A stretch of DNA of 28,272 nt from JBBSOW01 sp038259365 (GTDB lineage Bacteria > Actinomycetota > Actinomycetes > Propionibacteriales > Propionibacteriaceae): NCBI GenBank assembly GCA_038259365.1, contig JBBSOW010000036.1:1-28272 (forward strand), in the 5' to 3' direction. Below are positions 1-7,190 of the stretch, piece by piece. The translations under genes and the position numbers were made by a program. Position 1 is the first letter of the stretch, and each line of letters starts with the position of its first letter. The notes under the pieces were generated by a model. The model did no database searches, was not told where the DNA came from, and saw only the letters and a program-made list of their open reading frames with translations.

Positions 1-395
1 AGCCAAGCGTTGCGCGGGTTGAGCGCCTTGACGATCCTGCCGGTCTCGTCGAAGACGAGCGCCTCGGACTGAAAACCCGCCGAGTGATCCTCCCACCCCA
101 GATCGACGGCGAGTTCCAGCTCGCCCGGTTCGTGCTCGGGAACCTCGACGCTCAGCCGAAACCACGTCGTCCCCCACGCCGGCCCCCAGGCCACGCCCAC
201 GCGCGTCGGCTCGTACTCGGCCTCGACGGCTTGGCTGAACGGGACCGGCTCACCCCCGCCTTCGACGCCGTCCGCCCCGGTCACCGGCCAGCAGGCAACC
301 TCGAGCTCGGCCACCACCTCGTGCCGAGCGGGTCGGATTCGATGATCGAGTGCCCGGTCTACGCGCTCATCCAGGAGTGGAAGGTGATCGTGCAT
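1..395 (-). CDS. Alpha-mannosidase (GH38 family), N-terminal part, cut by window edge
   Basis: Reading leftwards from an ATG at 395, 131 codons stay open to the window edge, so only the N-terminus is present. The translation begins MHDHLPLLDERVDRAL and contains WGPAWGTTWFRLSVEVP, then GFQSEALVFDETG and LNPRNAW. These match the N-terminal region of bacterial class II alpha-mannosidases, which precedes the catalytic GH38 barrel; the full proteins are around 1000 residues. The family hydrolyses alpha-mannosides in the cytoplasm. A GGAG Shine-Dalgarno (401-404 on this strand) sits 5 bases before the ATG. The gene diverges from the small monooxygenase at 491, and the shared spacer holds an inverted repeat TGTCG-N4-CGACA at 432-445 of unknown meaning. 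The catalytic residues lie outside the window, so activity cannot be judged. Confidence 0.85.
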   Translation of the reverse strand, partial: MHDHLPLLDERVDRALDHRIRPARHEVVAELEVACWPVTGADGVEGGGEPVPFSQAVEAEYEPTRVGVAWGPAWGTTWFRLSVEVPEHEPGELELAVDLGWEDHSAGFQSEALVFDETGRIVKALNPRNAW

Positions 396-490
396 GAGAA
401 CTCCGAAGGGTTCGCGAAGGTAGCGTGGCAATGTCGTGAGCGACACTGAGCGTAATGCAGCTATCGTCCCACCGAAAGGAACAACCCATC

Positions 491-784
491 ATGGCCATCG
501 TCTTGTCCGCAACCTGGACCGCCAAGCCCGGCGAGGAGCGGACCGTCCTCGAAGCGCTCGCAAACCTCGCTCCCCCGTCGCGGCAGGAACCCGGAAACCT
601 GTTCTACCAGGCCTACCAGGACCCCGCGGAGCCAGCCGTCTTCCGGATCTTCGAGATCTACACCGACCAAGAGGCGGTGACGGCGCATACCCAATACGAG
701 CACTTCCAGTCCTGGGCGGTCGGTCAGGCCATCCCAGCCCTAGCGGATCGCGAGCGTGAGTTCTACCAGACGCTCGACTTTTAG
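491..784 (+). CDS. Putative ABM-domain (YgiN-like) quinol monooxygenase
   Basis: A 97-residue protein of the size and pattern of antibiotic-biosynthesis-monooxygenase (ABM) domain proteins, which are dimeric ferredoxin-like folds. Family members oxidise quinols or polyketide-like aromatics without a cofactor, or have unknown roles. Visible features are a first strand with the substrate-facing turn (AIVLSATWTAKPGEE), the central PGNLFYQAYQDP stretch, FRIFEIYTDQEAVTAHTQYEHF with the usual ExY..xxAxxxHxxxxHF pattern, and a C-terminal strand. The ATG at 491 is preferred over an upstream ATG at 455 because AAAGGA at 475-480 precedes it by 10 bases and homologues start here. It is transcribed alone, away from the mannosidase, and ends in a strong hairpin. 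The substrate is not predictable. Confidence 0.8.
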   Translation: MAIVLSATWTAKPGEERTVLEALANLAPPSRQEPGNLFYQAYQDPAEPAVFRIFEIYTDQEAVTAHTQYEHFQSWAVGQAIPALADREREFYQTLDF

Positions 785-798
785 ACAGCCGACCCAGC

Positions 799-840
799 CG
801 ACGGGTGTGGTTGGGCGCCTAGCCGCACCCACACCCGTCG
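799..840. terminator. Bidirectional hairpin terminator between convergent genes
   Basis: A perfect 12-bp stem (CGACGGGTGTGG at 799-810 pairs with CCACACCCGTCG at 829-840) encloses an 18-base loop with a smaller inner stem. It lies 14 bases after the stop of the monooxygenase and 10 bases beyond the end of the minus-strand operon, so it can serve both. Neither side has a long T-tract, which is common in high-GC actinobacteria. Confidence 0.75.
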
Positions 841-850
841 CCCCGTCTTA

Positions 851-2374
851 TCAGTTGAGACCGAGCTTGCCGGGATTGAAGAGGTTCTGCGGGTCGAGGC
901 ACGACTTCAACTGCTTGAGGAAAGCGAATCCCGTTCCCAAGGAATCCGCCATGTAGGGCGCCCGCAGCAAGCCGACGCCGTGGTGGTGGCTCAGGGTGGC
1001 GCCGTACCTGATCAGCACGGAGTTTGCGGCTTCCCAGATCTTGTCGTACCACTCGACCCGCTTGTCGATCTCGGTGGTGCCGCGCATCGAGAAGTAGATG
1101 CAGCCGGCGCTGACGTAGGCGTGAGACATGTGCGCGGAGCACCCGTTGGTGCCCGGGACGGCTTGTACCGCTTCCACCACCTCGTCGTAGATGCCCGGCA
1201 GATCCGCCCAGGGACCCACCATCTCGAGCGTGTCGGAGACAAAACCCGGGGCACGGGTGAAGCCGTCGCTGCTCTTGCCGAGCAGCATGCGGGTCTCCAG
1301 CCACCTCTCGAAGATCGCGTCACCGTCGAGCTCCTGCCCCGCTTCACGACACACTTCGTTGGCGACCTCCAACATGGCGTCGACAATGCGCGGATTGCCT
1401 TCGTCAGCCACCAGCAGGACGTTGGTGTCGGGTTGTCCGAACTGGATGCCACTCTCCAGCTTGTCGTAGAGCCGCAGGACGGCCGGCGTGGCGTTCAGCT
1501 GCAGGATGCGACGGCAGACGTCCAGGCCGTCGGCGAAAGTATCGAAACCAAAGGCGAACGCGCTCGCGTAGTCCGGCAGCCTTTGCAGCATGATCCGCGC
1601 TCGCACGACGATACCCAGCGTGCCCTCGGAGCCGACAATGACGTTCTTGAGGTCCGGCCCGACGGCGCCGCGAGCGGATTCACCCAGGGTGACCAGGTCA
1701 CCGTTGGGGAGGACCACATCGATCCCGTACACCATGTCTTCGATCTTGCCGTAGCGGGTCGAGAGCTGGCCGGCCCCTCGGCAGACGATCTGGCCGCCGA
1801 TCGTGCACTGTCCAAAGCTTGACGGGTAGTTGCCGGACGTCAAACCGTGCTTGTTCTGGATTTCGGTCTCGAAGGCGTCCAGGTACATGCCGGCTTCCAC
1901 CTCGGCGATCTGGCTGACCGGATCGATGCCGATGAACTTGTTGAGGTTCGTGGTGTCGAGAACGATGCCACCGCGAAGGGGCAGCGCCGAGCCGGTCACG
2001 TTGGACCGGCCGGCTGAGGCCGTCACGGGAATCGCGTTGGCGGCGGCGATCTTGACGACGTCGACCACCTGATCGACTGATGCGACTCCGACGATCACCG
2101 CTACCGGGGTGGCCGGATTGCCGGAGGTCTCCGCGATCATGGATCGAGCCCACCAGTCGCGGGTGCCAGCGATGATCTCCTTCTCCCCCGTCGTCACCGT
2201 CGCCCCGGTGTCCCGAATCTGCCCGAGGATCTCGTCGCCGACTATGACGGGGTCGGTCTGGAGAGAACTCTCCCCCGCGACGGTGTCGTCGTTGGCGAAG
2301 TAGGGCGGGGTGTGCGCGCCCACCACATAATCGAACTTGTTGTATCCGCGCTTGAGCGTGTCCTTGCTGATCAC
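851..2374 (-). CDS. FAD-linked oxidase, alkyldihydroxyacetonephosphate synthase (AGPS)-like
   Basis: A 507-residue flavoprotein of the PCMH/VAO type. The FAD-binding half covers about residues 88-265, with IPVTASAGRSNVTGS replacing the usual glycine-rich PIGGGTS loop, TIGGQIVCRGAG, and VGSEGTLG. The C-terminal half ends in LSHHHGVG (His463-465) and LDPQNLFNPGKLG, the signature of eukaryotic AGPS. An arginine in TPAVLRLYD (Arg301) aligns with the conserved AGPS arginine in SIRLMDN. AGPS makes the ether bond of ether lipids by swapping the acyl group of acyl-DHAP for a fatty alcohol. The N-terminus is shorter than in eukaryotic AGPS. The GTG start overlaps the stop of the GlpD-like gene by 4 bases (GTGA), so translation is probably coupled. 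It is the last gene of the minus-strand operon. The family is clear; a role in synthesis, ether cleavage or another oxidation is open. Confidence 0.85.
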   Translation of the reverse strand: MISKDTLKRGYNKFDYVVGAHTPPYFANDDTVAGESSLQTDPVIVGDEILGQIRDTGATVTTGEKEIIAGTRDWWARSMIAETSGNPATPVAVIVGVASVDQVVDVVKIAAANAIPVTASAGRSNVTGSALPLRGGIVLDTTNLNKFIGIDPVSQIAEVEAGMYLDAFETEIQNKHGLTSGNYPSSFGQCTIGGQIVCRGAGQLSTRYGKIEDMVYGIDVVLPNGDLVTLGESARGAVGPDLKNVIVGSEGTLGIVVRARIMLQRLPDYASAFAFGFDTFADGLDVCRRILQLNATPAVLRLYDKLESGIQFGQPDTNVLLVADEGNPRIVDAMLEVANEVCREAGQELDGDAIFERWLETRMLLGKSSDGFTRAPGFVSDTLEMVGPWADLPGIYDEVVEAVQAVPGTNGCSAHMSHAYVSAGCIYFSMRGTTEIDKRVEWYDKIWEAANSVLIRYGATLSHHHGVGLLRAPYMADSLGTGFAFLKQLKSCLDPQNLFNPGKLGLN

Positions 2375-4047
2375 GATTGCTGGTCTCCTGTCAGGATTAA
2401 CTTTTCTTTGGCTGCTTCTTGCTGATAGGTGCGCACCTGCTCGTCCACCGTCTGTTGATCGAACCCGAGCTCTTTGGCCAACAGTTGACCGACGCGCGGC
2501 GCCGCCTCGGCTGCGGCGTCTCGGGCGTAGATGCGTAGTCGGGTTCGCCTGGACAAGACGTCGTCCACGGTGCGGGCCATCTCGTGCCGGGCGGCGTAGA
2601 CGGCCTCCGCTTCCAGGTAGGGCATTCCCTTGACGATTGGCTCGCCCAGCGTCGGATCGTCGGCCAGGATGTCACTCACGTGCGCCGACTCCAGCCCGTA
2701 GCGGCCACCGAGGTGCGCCGCGAGGCCGCCCGTGGCCTCGCTCGCCTGGGAGTCGTATCCCGCGGCCCCTAGCAGGTAGGCGTGCTTGGTGCGGCAGCGT
2801 CCATTTTTATCAAGCACCTTCATGGCCGCATCGATGGTCTGCTCGGCCATGTGGCGCGCGGTGGTCAGCTTGCCGCCCACCACGGTGACCAAGCCATCCG
2901 GATCGGTCCGAATCTCGTGGTTTCGCTTGACCTCCATCGTCGTGCCCTCGGCTGGGGCAATGAGCGGTCGCGTGCCGGCGTAGGAGCCCACCACATCGTC
3001 GGCCTCGAGATCCACGTTCAGCGACTGTCGTGCACCGTCGAGCAAGAAGTCCCGTTCCTCCTGAGTGCAGTACACGTCATCGAGGGAACCGGTGTAGTCA
3101 TTGTCCGTCGTGCCGAGGACGCACACGTCGCCCCACCGCGTGATCGTCGCCCTTCGGGCCCTCCCCGGCACCGGGATGGTGACGACGCAATCGTTGCGAA
3201 CCTTGGCCCACGGGATGGTCACGTGAACCCCCTTAGCCGGGCGGATCGACGGTTGATCGGTGCCCGGTGTCGTACCCGACCAGTCGCGCAACCACGAGCC
3301 GACGGCAATGACGACGGCCTTCGCCTTCACGTCGAACTCACGACCGTCCGCTTCGACCCGCACGCCACGAATGGAACCACCGGAGCGGAGGACATCGGTG
3401 ACCCGGGCGTGATTGACCGCCGTCGCGCCGTGGTGCACTGCTGTCCGGGCGATGGTCAGCGTCAGTCTGGCATCGTCGGTGCGCGCGTCGTAGTACAGCA
3501 ACCCGCTTTTCACCGTGTCTTCCTTGAGCGTGGGGCAGCGAGCCAGCACTTCGTTCTTGCTCAGCTTCTTGTGCAGAATGCCCTCGCGCCAGCCCCCGGC
3601 GAGGTCGTAGGTCCAGAGGAGGGCCTCGAATCCGCTGGCCAGGCGTCGATCGATGACTCCACCGTGGCTCAGGACCGGAAACATGAACGGCAGCCGTTGC
3701 ACCAGGTGCGACGCGTTCTTGCGCAGCCGCTGCCGTTCGAGCAAGGAGTGTCGTACGAGGGGCAGGTTGCCCTGTTCGATGTAGCGGAGCCCGCCGTGAA
3801 CCATCTTGGAGGACTTCGAGGAGGTGCCCGAAGCGAAATCGTCCTTCTCGATCACGGCCACCCGCAGCCCTCGCATGGCAGCGTCAAGGGCCGCGTAGAC
3901 CCCCGTGATCCCCCCACCGACGACCACCAGGTCGAACGGTGTCGTCTCGAGGGCAGCGATCGCGTCGCCGCGATCGGTCTTCGGCGGCTCGATCGGAACC
4001 ATCCGCTCAATGGCCCTATTGGCGCGGCGCTGAGGAAGCTTGATCAT
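2371..4047 (-). CDS. glpD: FAD-dependent glycerol-3-phosphate dehydrogenase (GlpD-like)
   Basis: A 558-residue member of the GlpD/GlpA family, which oxidises sn-glycerol-3-phosphate to dihydroxyacetone phosphate at the membrane and passes electrons to quinone. The dinucleotide-binding motif is VVVGGGITG (residues 41-49), followed by IEKDDFASGTSSKSSKMVHGG and LRYIEQGN. Further family blocks are GTTDNDY, YAGTRPLI and VVGGKLTTARHMAE, then a C-terminal DAO_C-type helical domain with EAEAVYAARHEMARTVDDVL and RRTRLR. All hallmark blocks look intact. AAGGAG lies 7 bases upstream of the ATG, which overlaps the kinase stop (ATGA). Its place between a divergent glycerol-type kinase and an AGPS-like flavoprotein suggests it may act on a substituted glycerol-3-phosphate rather than only on the plain one. 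The enzyme family is secure; the substrate is an inference. Confidence 0.92.
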   Translation of the reverse strand: MIKLPQRRANRAIERMVPIEPPKTDRGDAIAALETTPFDLVVVGGGITGVYAALDAAMRGLRVAVIEKDDFASGTSSKSSKMVHGGLRYIEQGNLPLVRHSLLERQRLRKNASHLVQRLPFMFPVLSHGGVIDRRLASGFEALLWTYDLAGGWREGILHKKLSKNEVLARCPTLKEDTVKSGLLYYDARTDDARLTLTIARTAVHHGATAVNHARVTDVLRSGGSIRGVRVEADGREFDVKAKAVVIAVGSWLRDWSGTTPGTDQPSIRPAKGVHVTIPWAKVRNDCVVTIPVPGRARRATITRWGDVCVLGTTDNDYTGSLDDVYCTQEERDFLLDGARQSLNVDLEADDVVGSYAGTRPLIAPAEGTTMEVKRNHEIRTDPDGLVTVVGGKLTTARHMAEQTIDAAMKVLDKNGRCRTKHAYLLGAAGYDSQASEATGGLAAHLGGRYGLESAHVSDILADDPTLGEPIVKGMPYLEAEAVYAARHEMARTVDDVLSRRTRLRIYARDAAAEAAPRVGQLLAKELGFDQQTVDEQVRTYQQEAAKEKLILTGDQQS

Positions 4048-5555
4048 GCGGTCTCCTTAACTAGCGATAGCTCTTGGTCAATTCGGGCCTGCCACCACGA
4101 GGCGATGTCGCGGCGTTCATTCTCGGCGAGCGCGGGCTCGAACAACACCCCTTGGCCCAGGGTGGATACGGCCTCGGGGAGGTCGGACCACAACAGGCCT
4201 CGAGAGCCCGCCAGGAAAGCCGCCCCACGCAGGGTGGCCTTATCGGCGTCTTCCCGCCGAAGCATCGGGATGCCGGTGAAGTCGGCCTGGATCTGCATGA
4301 GTGGGTCGGAGGCCGACATCCCACCTCCGACGACGACCTCTTGCGGATCGAGCCCGGCCACATCGCTATTGCAGGCCAGGGAAGCCCGAACGAAGTGCGC
4401 GATCCCCTCCAACAGGGCGCGGGCGACGTCGGATTTGGTCGTCGCCGTACTCACACCGCTCAAACTCGCTCGGACCCGAGGATCCACGACCGGAACACGG
4501 ATGCCGGTCAAGGCGGGGACGAAGAGCACCCCGTTAGAAGTGCTGCTCTGCGCAGCCAACTCGCTGATTTGAAGAGCGTTATCGAACCAACCGAGCTGTT
4601 CGCAGAACCAATCGAAGGCCGAGCCGGTCGTGGAGGTATAGGTCTCCACTGTGTAGGTGGACACACCCCCGGTTCGCCACCCGGTCAAGACCTGCGTCCC
4701 ATCGTGGGTCCCTGGCTTCTCGGGATACTGCTCTCCGGTCATCAGGTCACAGAAGCTACCGGTTCCGTGCACCACCATCGCTTGACCGCGCTCGAGACAG
4801 CCCAAACCGAGCAGGGCGGCGTGTTGATCGCCGATGGCCGACAGGACGGGAACCTCGGCGCCGAAGATCTCCGGCCTTCCCGTTCCCAGGAACTGGCCGT
4901 CCTCGACGACCTCGGGCAACAGATCGAGGGGAAAACCGAGCGTGGAAATATACTCCTCGTGGTATCGGTTCTCCCGAAGACGGAACGCCCCCGCCGCGGT
5001 GGCGTTGGTGGCGCTAGTAACCGTTCGACCCTCCACTGTGAGGTTCGAGATGAGCCAACTATCCACGGTGCCGAACTGCAGTCGGCCTTGGCGATGCAAC
5101 TCGGCAAGGTCGGGGCTGTTCGCAAGGTGGTGTACAGCCCAGAGGTAGGGCGAGCGCACCCCGACGCGTCGGCCGACGGTTGGAATCAGCTGCTCGTCCC
5201 ACGTGCTGCTCAGTTTGGCCAACTCGTCCACGTGTCTGGTGTCTTGCCACACCATGGCCGGGACGACGGACCGTCCGGTCTGGGAGTCCCACATCACGGC
5301 GGTCGAGCGCTGCGTGGCAATAGCGATGCCGCCGACCTCAAGGCCCCGGTGCTTGGCCTGAGCCATGGTGGCTTGGATCGCCTCGACCGTGCGCGCGAGA
5401 ATCTCGTTGGCGTCTTGCTCCACGATCCCCGCGCGCGGGCTGGTGACGCGCAAGCGTCGATATTCGAGGCTGTCGATCCTCCCGTCGGCGTGCACCAAGG
5501 CCGCGCGCGTTCCCGTGGTTCCCTCATCGATGGACAGGATGACCGCGGGCGTCAT
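4044..5555 (-). CDS. FGGY-family kinase, glycerol-kinase-like with altered substrate pocket
   Basis: A 503-residue ATP-dependent sugar/polyol kinase of GlpK length. The ATPase core is visible: LSIDEGTTGTRAAL at residues 7-20, IGDQHAALLG at 241-250, VVHGTGSF at 261-268 and EVVVGGGMSASDPLMQ near the C-terminus. Numbering runs almost parallel to E. coli GlpK. Arg83, Trp103, Tyr137 and Asp243-Gln244 match glycerol-binding residues, but Glu84 is replaced by Ser (TQRSTAVMWD). The glycerol-kinase DxTNASRT block reads SATNATAA. The fold and probable triose- or polyol-type chemistry are clear; strict glycerol specificity is doubtful. The gene starts with an ATG overlapping the transporter stop and overlaps the GlpD-like gene, so the three are probably translationally coupled. 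I leave the symbol blank because of the altered pocket. Confidence 0.88.
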   Translation of the reverse strand: MTPAVILSIDEGTTGTRAALVHADGRIDSLEYRRLRVTSPRAGIVEQDANEILARTVEAIQATMAQAKHRGLEVGGIAIATQRSTAVMWDSQTGRSVVPAMVWQDTRHVDELAKLSSTWDEQLIPTVGRRVGVRSPYLWAVHHLANSPDLAELHRQGRLQFGTVDSWLISNLTVEGRTVTSATNATAAGAFRLRENRYHEEYISTLGFPLDLLPEVVEDGQFLGTGRPEIFGAEVPVLSAIGDQHAALLGLGCLERGQAMVVHGTGSFCDLMTGEQYPEKPGTHDGTQVLTGWRTGGVSTYTVETYTSTTGSAFDWFCEQLGWFDNALQISELAAQSSTSNGVLFVPALTGIRVPVVDPRVRASLSGVSTATTKSDVARALLEGIAHFVRASLACNSDVAGLDPQEVVVGGGMSASDPLMQIQADFTGIPMLRREDADKATLRGAAFLAGSRGLLWSDLPEAVSTLGQGVLFEPALAENERRDIASWWQARIDQELSLVKETA

Positions 5556-7000
5556 CGGGCTCCCTCGCTCCCAGCCTTCGCGGGCTCGCTGTCGAAGTTC
5601 GGGGCGTCCAACTCCTCATCCACTGGGATGCTGGAACGGGTCGGCTCCCACTTGATGACGAAGCAGATGATGGCTGCCGCGGTCGGGATGGCGGCCAGCA
5701 CGACGAACGTCGTCGAAAGACCCAGGGAGGCCTTCATCAGCGGAAAGATCACCAGACCCAGCGCGGCACCAAGACCGCCGATGGCCCCGATGATGCCGTT
5801 CGCGCCCGCTCGAACCTCACTGCGGAAGGAGAGCGAGGACAAGCTCTTGCCATTCGCGCCCGGGCCGATCGAGTGGAAGAAGATGAACATGGACGGCAGA
5901 GCGACCGACAGCCACAACGGCAGCACGTCAAGGAACAGCCCCAGCGAAAGGAGGATCACGGCGACGATGGTGAAACCGAAGGCCGAGGCCCGGCGAAGGC
6001 CCAGCCGGGCCGCCACCGTTGCCGAGGAGAAGCCACCGATGATCCCGAAGACGTTGAAGAACAGCGCCCCCAGGGTTGCCCTCACGAAGTCGTTCCCGAA
6101 CAGGGTGAGGCTGATGATGGGGAGATACCAACCGACGGCAAAATACTGCAACGCTTGAGCGACCTGGACGGTTCCGGCGAGCACAGTCCGGGGGAGGTAG
6201 GTCCCCCTGAAGATCAGCTGGATGTTTCTATAACCACCGCTCGCGACGTTGGGGATGGGTTGTCGTTCCTCGACCGGAGCCGCGACGAAGGGTTCGGAGA
6301 AGATCTTTGTCATCGACACCGCAGCCAGTTCGAGCCTGCCCTTGCGGGCTAGCCAGGTCGGACTCTCCTTGACGAATATCCCCTGAAAGATCAACAGGAC
6401 CAAGGCCACCACTCCGGCAGATCCCACGAGATATCGCCAGATGGCGTCTCCGGTGTCGAGGTTGTAGAAGCCGACGGCAAGAATCAGGTTGGAACAGACA
6501 GCGGTGTACCAGATGCCCTGCCAGGCGTTGAGCCGCGAGCTGTACTTCTTGGGTGTCAGCTCGGCGATGAGCGCGATAGCCACGGCAAAATCGACGCCGT
6601 AGGCGGTTCCGACGAACAAACGACCCACCACGACCAGGAGGAAGTCGGGCGAAAAGGCCGCCAGTGCGGCCCCGATGATGGCCAGGAATTTGGCCAAGAT
6701 CACCAGTCTCAGGCGGCCAACACGGTCAGCGAGGGTACCGGAGATGGGATACACGATGATGGTGACAAATGAGGCCATCGACGTGAGGACAGCGACCTGA
6801 CCTGGCGAAAGATCGAGATCTCTGGTCATCGGCCCCAGGCCAGCAGCCAACGCCGAGTTCGAGAACGCATCGAGGAACAGGCCGCCGAGCAGCAGCCACC
6901 AGATGAGGCCCGCCTTGCCGCGGATGCCCGGCCGTCCGTCGATGTAGGTAACCACATCGAAGATACCCCGGAGCTTGGTTGAAGAAGTAGGCGTCGTCAT
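5552..7000 (-). CDS. Major facilitator superfamily transporter
   Basis: A 482-residue polytopic membrane protein with about 12 predicted hydrophobic helices and a hydrophilic loop after helix 6 (roughly residues 215-265), the usual MFS plan. The loop-2 motif A is GTLADRVGRLRLV (residues 83-95), and VKESPTWLARKGR follows helix 6, as in the metabolite:H+ symporter group that carries aromatic and other organic acids or sugars. A long cytosolic N-terminal segment (about 30 residues) and an acidic C-terminal tail are present. It is the first gene of the minus-strand operon, so it is presumably the importer of the compound that the downstream kinase and oxidases use. GAGAGG lies 7 bases before the ATG. 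The gene sits about 35 bases downstream of a predicted promoter that overlaps a TetR-type operator. Substrate unknown. Confidence 0.88.
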   Translation of the reverse strand: MTTPTSSTKLRGIFDVVTYIDGRPGIRGKAGLIWWLLLGGLFLDAFSNSALAAGLGPMTRDLDLSPGQVAVLTSMASFVTIIVYPISGTLADRVGRLRLVILAKFLAIIGAALAAFSPDFLLVVVGRLFVGTAYGVDFAVAIALIAELTPKKYSSRLNAWQGIWYTAVCSNLILAVGFYNLDTGDAIWRYLVGSAGVVALVLLIFQGIFVKESPTWLARKGRLELAAVSMTKIFSEPFVAAPVEERQPIPNVASGGYRNIQLIFRGTYLPRTVLAGTVQVAQALQYFAVGWYLPIISLTLFGNDFVRATLGALFFNVFGIIGGFSSATVAARLGLRRASAFGFTIVAVILLSLGLFLDVLPLWLSVALPSMFIFFHSIGPGANGKSLSSLSFRSEVRAGANGIIGAIGGLGAALGLVIFPLMKASLGLSTTFVVLAAIPTAAAIICFVIKWEPTRSSIPVDEELDAPNFDSEPAKAGSEGAR

Positions 7001-7042
7001 CGTATGACCTCTCTGTCGTAGTCGCTCAGCCCAGATGCAGGT

Positions 7043-7071
7043 AGGCTACTAAATGAGCGCTCGTTCAGCAA
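7043..7071 (-). promoter_or_regulatory. Promoter with embedded TetR-type operator for the MFS-kinase-GlpD-AGPS operon
   Basis: On the minus strand, TTGCTG (-35, at 7071-7066) and TAGCCT (-10, at 7048-7043) are 17 bases apart. The spacer contains the dyad TGAACGAGCGCTCA (7054-7067). The 26 bases 7046-7071 are the inverted counterpart of 7119-7144, with one mismatch. The predicted transcript would begin near 7036, about 35 bases before the ATG at 7000. Confidence 0.7.
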
Positions 7072-7118
7072 GGGTCCTTCTCAAGTATTCCGGCATCAAA
7101 AAATTTAGGCCGCCAAGG

Positions 7119-7147
7119 TTGCTGAACGAACGCTCATTTAGTAGAGT
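7119..7147 (+). promoter_or_regulatory. Promoter with embedded TetR-type operator for the ALDH-ligase-crotonase-TetR operon
   Basis: TTGCTG (-35, 7119-7124) and TAGAGT (-10, 7142-7147) are separated by 17 bases, and the spacer holds the dyad TGAACGAACGCTCA (7123-7136). The layout is the same as at 7043-7071 but in the opposite orientation. Transcription should begin near 7154, about 37 bases before the GTG at 7191. A repressor bound here would cover the whole RNA polymerase core site. Confidence 0.7.
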
Positions 7148-7190
7148 GCGCCGAAAGTCCATTAGTCGGACGGCGAAGGAGCGGGGCAGC

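Noticed and set aside
2782..6158. Very long open frames on the plus strand opposite the GlpD, kinase and MFS genes
   Set aside because: They are antisense frames produced by high-GC codon bias; their translations are Arg/Gly/Asp-rich with no family pattern, and the minus-strand genes have complete motifs.
7053..7190. Upstream extension of the aldehyde dehydrogenase
   Set aside because: It would translate through the promoter and operator; the GTG at 7191 has GAAGGAG 9 bases upstream and fits the family start.
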